From contig NZ_JBEWCD010000001.1 of the NCBI RefSeq assembly GCF_040530035.1, positions 868,001-932,000 on the forward strand: a DNA stretch of 64,000 nucleotides. Reading direction: 5' to 3'. The notes beneath the pieces are model-generated. The model did no database searches, was not told the origin of the DNA, and was given only the letters and a program-made list of their open reading frames with translations. Positions 34,612 to 42,275 of the stretch are shown here, piece by piece. The stretch's first letter is position 1, and every line of letters begins with the position of its first letter. The translations under genes and the position numbers were made by a program. Source of the DNA: Roseibium sp. HPY-6 (GTDB lineage Bacteria > Pseudomonadota > Alphaproteobacteria > Rhizobiales > Stappiaceae).

Positions 34612-36819
34612 TTAGAGCCGCTGCTGTTCGCTCAGAACCTTGCGGTTGATCTTGCCTGACACCGTCAGGGGCATATCAGCAAGAAAGCGAATTTCCTGTG
34701 GTACATAGAAAACCGGGCACTGGGCCGCAACCGCATCCTTGATTGCGTCCGCCTTGGCCTCGTCCGCTGCATCGGCAACGACATAGGCTATCAGGATCTT
34801 GTTGCCTTGGTTCTCTTCGGCAACGACAACCACGTCCTTGACGCCTTGATCGGTGCGGATGGCAGCTTCGATTTCACCGAGCTCCATACGAACGCCATTG
34901 ATCTTCACCTGAAAATCATTGCGCCCGAGATACATGATCTCGCCATCGGGGCGGAAATACGCGAGGTCACCGGTGCGGTATAGCCTCCGATGCGGGGCAT
35001 CGTCGACCGGACAAGGAACAAAACGCTCTGATGTCAGGTCCTCACGGTTCCAGTATCCGCGCGCCAGCTGAACACCGCCGATATGCAACTCGCCCGGAAC
35101 GCCGACGGGAACCGGCTGGTCATATTCGTCAAGCACGTAAAGACCGGTGTTGGTCACAGGCTTGCCGATCGGGATGCTCTTGTCTTCAGGGTTCCGCGGG
35201 CACGCGAAATAGCTGACATCGACGGCCGCTTCGGTCGGCCCGTAGAGGTTATGGACTTCGGCAAAGTCGCTCGCCTTGTCGTAAAACGCCTGGACGAGGT
35301 CGAAGCCGAGCGCTTCACCGGAACAGAACAGCTTCTTGATCGGAAGCTGGTCCAGCGACGGGGCCAGCAGGAAAAGGCGCATGACCGACGGTACAAAGTG
35401 AAGGTGCGTGACCCCTGCCCGCCGGATAAGGCCGTAAAGGTAGCTGATGGCAACATGACCGCCTGGCTCGGCGACCACAAGCGTCGAGCCGACCGAGAAA
35501 GACCAGAGGAACTCCCACACCGACACATCGAAGGTGTATGGCGTCTTTTGAAGGACCCGGTCCTCAGGCTCGAGACCATATTCCTCGTGCATCCAGACAA
35601 CACGATTGTGGATGGCCTCGTGTTCGACAACTACGCCCTTCGGCTTGCCTGTCGAACCGGACGTATAGATCATGTAGGCAAGATCGTTCGGGCCAATCTC
35701 GACCTCCGGATTGCCGGGGTCGATGTCTCCATCGACTTCGCCGCCAGCCGGAAGCACGATGACTTCGCTGACGTCAGTCTCGATACGCTCGCGGATATTT
35801 TCTTGCGTGAGGATCGCCACCGGTGCGCAGTCTTCGATGATCTCAGAGATGCGTGCAGAAGGATCATCTGTGTTGAGTGGCACGTAGGCACCGCCGGCCT
35901 TGAGCGTTGCCCAGAGACCGATCACCATTTCAAGGCTGCGTTCCATGACAAGCGCAACAAACTTGTCCTTGCCGACGCCCTTGTTCATCAGAACGCGTGC
36001 AAGACGGTTCACGCGGGCATTGAATTCGGCAAAGCTCAGCGTTTCATCCATATAAATCAGTGCAGGATGATCCGGCGTCGCCTCGGCGCACGTCTCCATC
36101 ATCGCGACAAGCCCACCGCCATAGCCGTAGTTGCGGTCGGTCGCGTTCCAGTCCTCAACAACCAGTTTGCGCTCACGCGCCGACATGAGCGGCTGATGCA
36201 CAAGGGCACTTTCAGGATCTGCAGCAATACCCTGCGCGAGCGCCGTCATGCGTTCGCCGATCAGATCAATTGCCTCTGAGCTGACATAGCCGGGATGCGT
36301 CCAGACGATGTCGCCGTCGGCATCACAATGAAGCTGGATTTCTGCGCCGGATTCTGCTTGCGGGCGCGGACCGGTTGTCACCGCCAGCGGAACGTCGCAC
36401 TGCGTCGGACAAAAGACGCCGGCCGCGTTGCCGCTCACAAATGCAAGTCCGGCACGCGCGACTTTTTCAACGACGTTTGTGAAGCTTTCGTCTTTCGCCA
36501 GACCATGTTCGAAAACGACGAAATCACGCGCCACACTGGAAAGCGTCGCATCGTGAAACGCGAAAACGGCATGACTGTTCTCGCTCACGCGCGCGACATA
36601 GGCCGCAAATACGGCAAGGGCAATGTGAGAGGGTTGCCGATCGGGATAGTGCGACGCGAGGACATCCACCGCTTTGCGCCAGGCAGCACCCGTGTGTGTT
36701 TCCACGCGGGCGGTATCAGCCCTATCACCTTCATAGAGAGTAACGTCCGGCAGACGTGAGAACTCGACAACCGGTACGTTCTTAGCCCCATGCTTGTCGG
36801 CAAACTGGATTTGATTCAT
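34612..36819 (-). CDS. Stand-alone amino-acid adenylation protein, predicted serine-activating (DltA/AlmE-like)
   Basis: 735 residues. Residues 1-225 resemble the C-terminal remnant of an NRPS condensation domain without HHxxxDG, ending in the linker LMSARERKLVVEDWNATD. Residues 235-735 are a complete adenylation domain: A3 YTSGSTGKPKG (385-395), A5 NLYGPTE (524-530), A7 YRTGDLAYFRPDGEI (614-628), A10 GKINRKVL with Lys723. Pocket residues D431 V432 W435 H474 F498 S500 L525 V533 D534 K723 spell DVWHFSLVDK, the serine code of EntF. No carrier or thioesterase domain follows, so the activated residue must go to a separate carrier, probably the one at 40377-40634. It has its own terminator and AT-rich promoter. 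Confidence 0.93.
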   Translation of the reverse strand: MNQIQFADKHGAKNVPVVEFSRLPDVTLYEGDRADTARVETHTGAAWRKAVDVLASHYPDRQPSHIALAVFAAYVARVSENSHAVFAFHDATLSSVARDFVVFEHGLAKDESFTNVVEKVARAGLAFVSGNAAGVFCPTQCDVPLAVTTGPRPQAESGAEIQLHCDADGDIVWTHPGYVSSEAIDLIGERMTALAQGIAADPESALVHQPLMSARERKLVVEDWNATDRNYGYGGGLVAMMETCAEATPDHPALIYMDETLSFAEFNARVNRLARVLMNKGVGKDKFVALVMERSLEMVIGLWATLKAGGAYVPLNTDDPSARISEIIEDCAPVAILTQENIRERIETDVSEVIVLPAGGEVDGDIDPGNPEVEIGPNDLAYMIYTSGSTGKPKGVVVEHEAIHNRVVWMHEEYGLEPEDRVLQKTPYTFDVSVWEFLWSFSVGSTLVVAEPGGHVAISYLYGLIRRAGVTHLHFVPSVMRLFLLAPSLDQLPIKKLFCSGEALGFDLVQAFYDKASDFAEVHNLYGPTEAAVDVSYFACPRNPEDKSIPIGKPVTNTGLYVLDEYDQPVPVGVPGELHIGGVQLARGYWNREDLTSERFVPCPVDDAPHRRLYRTGDLAYFRPDGEIMYLGRNDFQVKINGVRMELGEIEAAIRTDQGVKDVVVVAEENQGNKILIAYVVADAADEAKADAIKDAVAAQCPVFYVPQEIRFLADMPLTVSGKINRKVLSEQQRL

Positions 36820-37223
36820 AACCGTTTTCCCTGCATTTCATTGCCCACGGTCAAAAAATTACTTCATCCCGCAACGTCGCCACGGAATAAAACACTGTTT
36901 TTATAATGACCTGCAGAGATATTATGCAGTAAAAAATAAATTCTAATTAATTTAGAAAATAATAATCATAGAAAAAATCTCAAAATGAAAATATTATTAC
37001 TTTGAAAGATAAAATTTTATTCAAATGAATCGAGTATAAAGTAGTAAGAATACCAAGTCAGAATTTGAATCACGCACACTTTTGCAAAGCTCCCCTGTCC
37101 ATAGCGACCCCGTCGCCGAAAGGGCGTGCGGAGGCATGCCGACGCTCATGTAGATATTAGCTGAGTAGACTCAGGTAAAAATCGTCTCAGGTGACGCAAA
37201 CGACCGAATGGTCAGAAGATCGG
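36820..37223. other. Long AT-rich spacer before the adenylation gene
   Basis: About 400 bases without a plausible gene. From about 36880 to 37080 it is strongly AT-rich, in contrast to the GC-rich coding flanks; it must hold the promoter of the adenylation gene and the end of the TRAP operon. I see no clear palindrome or terminator. The base composition suggests foreign or regulatory DNA. Confidence 0.5.
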
Positions 37224-38528
37224 CTACCTGTTCATCTGGTTGGGCAGGAACATGACGATGTCGGGGAACAGGGTGATCAGCGCCACGCCGACAATCAGAA
37301 GCAGGAAGAACGGCAATGCGTTTCGGGCAATGTCGATGATGTTCTTGCCCGTGATGCCCTGAAGCACAAACAGGTTAAACCCGACGGGCGGCGTGATTTG
37401 CGACATCTCGACCACCAGAACCAGGAAGATGCCGAACCAGATTAGGTCGATGCCGACAATCTGCACCATCGGCACAACGACTGCCGTGGTCAGAACAACG
37501 ACTGAAATACCGTCCAGAAAGCAGCCAAGTACGATGAAGAGCAGCATCAGCGCGAAGATCAGTCCGTATTGCGAGAGCTGCATCTCGCCGATCCACTGCG
37601 CAAGCGCACGCGGGATGCCGGTGTAGCCCATCGTGATCGTCAAGAACGCCGCGCCGGAAAGAATAAAAGCGATCATGCAGGACGTGCGCGTTGCCCCCAT
37701 CAGGCTGTCGACGAACAGGCTCCAGGTAAGGTCGCCATTGCGCCAGACAAGCACAAGCGAAAGCAGGACACCCACTGCTGCTGCATCCGTCGGCGACGCA
37801 ATCCCGGTGTAGATCGACCCCATCACGCCAACGATCAGAAGGATAAACGGAAGCAGAACGACCGAGCGTTTGATTTTCTCAAAAAACGCAATTCCGGAGG
37901 CCTCGCCTTTCGGCATGGATTTCCGGTTCACCAAGGCCCAGATCGCAACATAGGCCATGAACAGGGTCAGGATCATCAGGCCGGGAATGACGCCCGCCAG
38001 GAAAAGCCTGGTGATGGATTCTTCAACGGCGACACCGTAGACAATCAGAATGATCGAAGGCGGGATCAGCAATCCCAGTGTGCCGGACCCGGCAAGCGTT
38101 CCCACGATCAGACGGTCATCGTATTTGCGCCGCCGCAGCTCAGGGATGGAGATCTTTCCGACCGTCGCACAGGTCGCAGCGGAAGAGCCCGACACGGCGG
38201 CAAACAGGCCGCTGCCGACGATGTTGACATGCAGAAGAGAGCCAGGAACCCGTTCCAGCCAGGGTGCCAGACCGGAAAACAAATCTTCGGACAGACGTGA
38301 GCGGAACAGAATTTCACCGATCCAGATAAAGAGCGGCAAGGCAGCAAGCGCCCAGGAATTGTTGCTCCCCCAAACGCTGGTTGCCAGCACCTGTCCGATG
38401 GGCGCATCGGCAAACAAAAGCATGCCGGCAAAGCCAACCACCATCAGCGAGATGGCCACCCAGACACCACTTGCGAGCATTGCCAGCAGGACAATAATCA
38501 GAACGGCACTTGCGAGAATCTGTTCCAT
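37224..38528 (-). CDS. dctM: TRAP transporter large permease (DctM)
   Basis: 434 residues, the usual DctM length, with about 12 helices. Conserved segments include ALPLFIWIGEILFRSRLSEDLF, GTLAGSGTLGLLIPPSIILIVYGVA and FLDGISVVVLTTAVVVPMV. It starts one base after the DctQ stop. Unlike the TRAP system at 630-4404, it has no extra domains. It is the last gene of a DctPQM operon placed between the carrier-protein and adenylation genes. Confidence 0.93.
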   Translation of the reverse strand: MEQILASAVLIIVLLAMLASGVWVAISLMVVGFAGMLLFADAPIGQVLATSVWGSNNSWALAALPLFIWIGEILFRSRLSEDLFSGLAPWLERVPGSLLHVNIVGSGLFAAVSGSSAATCATVGKISIPELRRRKYDDRLIVGTLAGSGTLGLLIPPSIILIVYGVAVEESITRLFLAGVIPGLMILTLFMAYVAIWALVNRKSMPKGEASGIAFFEKIKRSVVLLPFILLIVGVMGSIYTGIASPTDAAAVGVLLSLVLVWRNGDLTWSLFVDSLMGATRTSCMIAFILSGAAFLTITMGYTGIPRALAQWIGEMQLSQYGLIFALMLLFIVLGCFLDGISVVVLTTAVVVPMVQIVGIDLIWFGIFLVLVVEMSQITPPVGFNLFVLQGITGKNIIDIARNALPFFLLLIVGVALITLFPDIVMFLPNQMNR

Positions 38529-38529
38529 G

Positions 38530-39084
38530 CTAGTGCTCTTCCTGCTCTTGCGACAACGGTGCGGTCACCGGTGGCTGCCACGTTCCTCGAATGACCTGAA
38601 AGAAGAGATCGGCGAAGCAGATTGTGAGGCTTGTCAGACCGATAGCCATCGGCAATTGCGGCAGCCAGATCGGGATCGGCAACATTCCCGGGGACAGGTC
38701 GTTGTAAATCCAGGATTCATAGACCAGCACATAACTCCAGACCGCAAAATAGCCGGACATCAAAGTACCGACGAGGCAGGCCCAGCCCTCGGCAATGCGC
38801 GCCCAGGCCGGCTTCAGGCGCTGCGTGATCATGGTCACCCGGATGTGCACGCCATGCTGCAGGGTATTTGTCAGCGCAAAGAATGTCGCTGCAACCAGAA
38901 AGTATCCAGCCAGTTCGGCGTAGGACGGAAGCACGAGGCCGATCGCTTTGCCAAAAAGGACGTCGGAGATCTTGTCGAACAGATTGAACGCCACCTGGAT
39001 CAGGACGACCAGGCAAATCGCGACGATCAGCAGTGCGCCGATCCCGCCACATAACCTGTATAGTCCATCAAGCATGCCACGCAT
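38530..39084 (-). CDS. dctQ: TRAP transporter small permease (DctQ)
   Basis: Start at ATG 39084, where GGAG sits seven bases upstream; the longer frame begins with TTG at 39105. The 184-residue protein has four helices and the family run LPSYAELAGYFLVAATFFALTNTLQHGVHIRV. It is the linker subunit between binding protein and DctM. Confidence 0.9.
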   Translation of the reverse strand: MRGMLDGLYRLCGGIGALLIVAICLVVLIQVAFNLFDKISDVLFGKAIGLVLPSYAELAGYFLVAATFFALTNTLQHGVHIRVTMITQRLKPAWARIAEGWACLVGTLMSGYFAVWSYVLVYESWIYNDLSPGMLPIPIWLPQLPMAIGLTSLTICFADLFFQVIRGTWQPPVTAPLSQEQEEH

Positions 39085-39276
39085 GTTCGCGCTCCAGTGT
39101 TTCAAGTCCGTGCGAAAGCCGCGTTAAAGAGGAAGTGGTCTAAGTCTTGAAACCGATGACGCCATGAGAGAGTTCGGGCGGAGCACCGCAATGCACCGCC
39201 CGTGCGTCCAGCCAGGATCCGGCCCGGTTCCAGAGATCGAACTGCGGCCACATCCAATGCTCCGCAGTTCATTGTC

Positions 39277-40263
39277 TCATTGCTTGTAGGCGTCGATCAG
39301 TTTCTTGCCGTCGTCGCCCGCCTGTTCAAGCCACTCCTGGGTCATTGTCTGGCCGATTTCGACCAGTTCGCCCTTGAGCGCATCAGACGGTGCAGCAACC
39401 TTGATGCCATTGTCGGCAAGGCCTTTAGTCTTCGCTTCGGTTTCACCCATGGATGCGGCCCAACCGCGCGTTTCCGCTTCCTTGGCAGCTTCCAGAACGG
39501 CTGCTTTGGTCGGCTCGTCGAGCGCATCGAAAATGCGCTTGTTCATAACGACGATGTTCTTGGGCAACCAGGCCTGAACGTCATAATAGTTCGACAGATA
39601 ATCCCACGCCTTGCTGTTGTAGCCGGTTGACGGGGACGTCACCATGGCGTCAACGCGCCCGGTCGAAAACGCCTGTCCTAGATCGGCAACTTCAACCTGT
39701 GTCGGCACGGCGCTGGCGAGCTGTGCAAGACGCTCGGTTGCCGCGTTATAGGCGCGGAACTTCAGGCCGGACAAATCGTTGATCGCATTCACGTCTCGAT
39801 TGGCATAAAGCCCCTGCGGCGGCCACGGCACGGCATAAAGAACCATCAGACCCTGTTCGCCCAGCAATTCTTCAACGGCGGGGCGCGTCGTATCCCAAAG
39901 CTTGCGCGAGTCTTCATAGCTGGTCGCCAGGAAAGGAACTGAATCGATGCCGAAAATCGGACTTTCGTTCGACAGCCGTGACAGAAGAAACTCTCCAAGG
40001 GGCGCCTGCCGGCTGCGGACCGCATTCTTGATCTCGGGATGTTTGAAGAGAGACCCGGACGGATGCACCACGATCTTCACATCACCGTTGGTCTTTTCCT
40101 CGACATCCTTGGCAAAGGCAACATGGTTCAAGGTGTGAAAGTTGTTGTCACCATACGGAACCGGCATGTTCCAGGTATCGGCCGCAGCAGCGGACATTGA
40201 GACAGCAAAGGTGGTGAACGCAACGGCAGAAAGTGCGCGCCTAATGCGGAATCTGAGGTTCAT
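39277..40263 (-). CDS. dctP: TRAP transporter solute-binding protein (DctP family)
   Basis: Start at ATG 40263 with GGAGACC before it; the longer frame from 40320 adds 19 residues before the signal peptide. The 328-residue protein has a signal peptide ending SAAAA-D and the DctP runs VVHPSGSLFKHPEIKNAVRSRQAPLGEFLLS, LSGLKFRAYNAATERLAQ and FSTGRVDAMVTSPSTGYN. The ligand is unknown. It starts 114 bases after the carrier-protein stop on the same strand, so it may be read through from the upstream operon. Confidence 0.9.
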   Translation of the reverse strand: MNLRFRIRRALSAVAFTTFAVSMSAAAADTWNMPVPYGDNNFHTLNHVAFAKDVEEKTNGDVKIVVHPSGSLFKHPEIKNAVRSRQAPLGEFLLSRLSNESPIFGIDSVPFLATSYEDSRKLWDTTRPAVEELLGEQGLMVLYAVPWPPQGLYANRDVNAINDLSGLKFRAYNAATERLAQLASAVPTQVEVADLGQAFSTGRVDAMVTSPSTGYNSKAWDYLSNYYDVQAWLPKNIVVMNKRIFDALDEPTKAAVLEAAKEAETRGWAASMGETEAKTKGLADNGIKVAAPSDALKGELVEIGQTMTQEWLEQAGDDGKKLIDAYKQ

Positions 40264-40376
40264 GATCAGGTCTCCATGTAGTCGGCGTACCCTGGAAGAT
40301 CGACCGGATGGCGCGGTCATTTCAGTTCAGGCGACGCGACACGGCTTGGAAAGTGTGATTCGTCGTATCGTTTACG

Positions 40377-40634
40377 TTACGCAGACAACCTTATTGGCTC
40401 TGAGTCGTCAAATTTAACGCCCTTTGCCTCCAGCAATTTACGCATATCGCCGAGATCCTGCATGCTCACCATCTCGGCCATCGAGAAATTGGCCCCAAAG
40501 GTGGTCTCCACAGCAAGCATCAGTTCGATATGCCGGAGCGAGTCCCAATTCGGCGTATTGAGTGCGTTCGACTGTTCACTGAGACCACTGGGATCGATTT
40601 TCAGCACACCTGCAACGACATCATAAAGCTGCAT
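40377..40634 (-). CDS. Acyl/aminoacyl carrier protein (DltC/AlmF-like)
   Basis: 85 residues, acidic, four-helix carrier pattern. The phosphopantetheine attachment motif WDSLRHIEL gives Ser32, followed by the usual ETTFGANFSMAEMVSMQDLGDM helix pair. It would hold an acyl or aminoacyl group as a thioester. It lies 110 bases after the MBOAT gene on the same strand and is the only carrier in the window, so it is the natural partner of the carrier-less adenylation protein. The phosphopantetheinyl transferase must be elsewhere. Confidence 0.9.
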   Translation of the reverse strand: MQLYDVVAGVLKIDPSGLSEQSNALNTPNWDSLRHIELMLAVETTFGANFSMAEMVSMQDLGDMRKLLEAKGVKFDDSEPIRLSA

Positions 40635-40744
40635 TTTAATTCTCCAGGTCTTTTCTAGACTGTTTCTGGCTATGTCAGTCGATCGAGCGACTTTTCTTCA
40701 GACTGTATTTTCCGGGCCCTTTCACCGCGTACCGGCCCCCACTC

Positions 40745-42262
40745 CTAAAACTGGTAGTAGAGGAAAGAGGAATCCGCGCTGATGCTCGTGAACGCGAGCA
40801 GGAAGGTGCCTGCCGCGGCAAACGACCACCCCATCGCGGGGCGCCAGGAGATGTAACCGGCGATCCGGCTCATTGTTTTCGGCACCGGATCGCTGCTGAC
40901 CCATTCCTTGGCCAGAATTTCCTGCGTATTGGGAGCAAGCAGAGTAATCGCGCCCAAAAGGAAGATCAGTCCAAGTGCCTCGCGCAGGCCCAATGCCACG
41001 GCGAGATGACCATTGGCCGGCACTTCAGCGGAAATGCCCCACATTGCGGTCAGCATCGTCATGGCAGACGCCACATCCGGCGCACGGAAGATCACAAGAC
41101 CGCAAATAACGACGGAGATCGTCATCAGCCAGCCGAGAACAGCAGGCGGCTTCGGGAGACTGAAGTGTTTCCAGCCGTTGTTGACGGCAATCGCGACGCC
41201 GTGCAGGAGACCGAAGAGGACAAATGTCCAGCCGGAACCGTGCCAGACGCCGGCAACCAGCATAGTCACGACGATCGGCCAGGCACCGGCGACGAGATAC
41301 CGGCGAAGCGGCGAGTGGCCTTTGCTAACCGCGGACCGCATCCCACGCATCGCCATCGGCGAATAGACGAATTTCGTGAAAAACCGTGTCATCGTCATGT
41401 GCCAACGCTGCCAGAACTCAGAGATGCTGGTGGCTTTGAACGGCGAGTTGAAGTTCAGCGGAAGACGAATACCGAAGATCACACCGATACCGATCGCCAT
41501 GTCCGAATAGCCGGAGAAATCGAAGTAGAGCTGCAGCGAGTAGGCCAGTGCGCCGACCCAGGCCGATACCATGTCGACCCCCCCGCCGGCAGCGACGCCT
41601 GCGAAGATATCATTGGCGAACGGCGCGATTGAATCGGCAAGCACCACTTTCTTGAACAGTCCCATGGCAAAGAGCGTGACACCAACTGCCAGACGCCGCG
41701 CTTCCAGTGCGGAGTCCTTACGGTCCTTCATTTGATCGAAGAATTCTCGCTGCAGGACCAGCGGACCTGCCGTAACGCACGGGAAAAAGGTTGCGAATGT
41801 CAGGTACTTTATGAAGGGCTGTTGCTCGGCCTGACCACTGTGCGCCTCCACCAGAAATCCGATCTGGATGAAGGTGTAGAATGAAATTCCGACCGGCAGC
41901 ACGATGTCCAGATGCGAGAAGCCGGAGCCCGAAACCTGGTTCGTGATATCGATGAAGAAGTTGGTGTATTTGAAGTAGCCGAGCGCAACCAGATTGGCAA
42001 TTACAGCAGATACCAGAAGCCAGCCAGCCGGGCGCCCTTCTTTGGTTGCCTTGATCAAAAAGGTGCCGACTATGTAGTTGGCAACCGCCGATGTAAGCAA
42101 CACCGCGAGCAAGGCGATGCTCCACTGTGCATAGAACACCAGGGACGCTGCCCCCAGCACCGAAAACGATGCCTGCCAGCCGCCAAACCGGTTTGCAATG
42201 GCGAAGGCCAGAAAAACCAGCGGCAGAAAGATGAGAACAAACTCGTGAGAACTGAATACCAT
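40745..42262 (-). CDS. MBOAT-family O-acyltransferase (DltB/AlgI-like)
   Basis: Start at ATG 42262, giving MVFSSHEFVLIFLPLVFLAF, the normal N-terminus of AlgI/DltB-type proteins; the longer frame overlaps the upstream gene. 505 residues, about 11-12 helices. The MBOAT signature is complete: SEFWQRWHMTMTRFF and the catalytic His in VWHGSGWTFVLFGLLHG. These proteins move an acyl or alanyl group across the membrane onto an envelope polymer. With the carrier and SGNH proteins it forms a DltBCD-like trio; alginate-type O-acetylation is the alternative. Confidence 0.93.
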   Translation of the reverse strand: MVFSSHEFVLIFLPLVFLAFAIANRFGGWQASFSVLGAASLVFYAQWSIALLAVLLTSAVANYIVGTFLIKATKEGRPAGWLLVSAVIANLVALGYFKYTNFFIDITNQVSGSGFSHLDIVLPVGISFYTFIQIGFLVEAHSGQAEQQPFIKYLTFATFFPCVTAGPLVLQREFFDQMKDRKDSALEARRLAVGVTLFAMGLFKKVVLADSIAPFANDIFAGVAAGGGVDMVSAWVGALAYSLQLYFDFSGYSDMAIGIGVIFGIRLPLNFNSPFKATSISEFWQRWHMTMTRFFTKFVYSPMAMRGMRSAVSKGHSPLRRYLVAGAWPIVVTMLVAGVWHGSGWTFVLFGLLHGVAIAVNNGWKHFSLPKPPAVLGWLMTISVVICGLVIFRAPDVASAMTMLTAMWGISAEVPANGHLAVALGLREALGLIFLLGAITLLAPNTQEILAKEWVSSDPVPKTMSRIAGYISWRPAMGWSFAAAGTFLLAFTSISADSSFLYYQF

Positions 42263-42275
42263 GACTATGATCTCA

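Noticed and set aside
34612..36819. Siderophore or peptide synthetase (NRPS) cluster, because of the EntF-like serine code
   Set aside because: There is only one adenylation domain, no intact condensation or thioesterase domain and no siderophore transport; the MBOAT, carrier and SGNH neighbours fit surface modification better.
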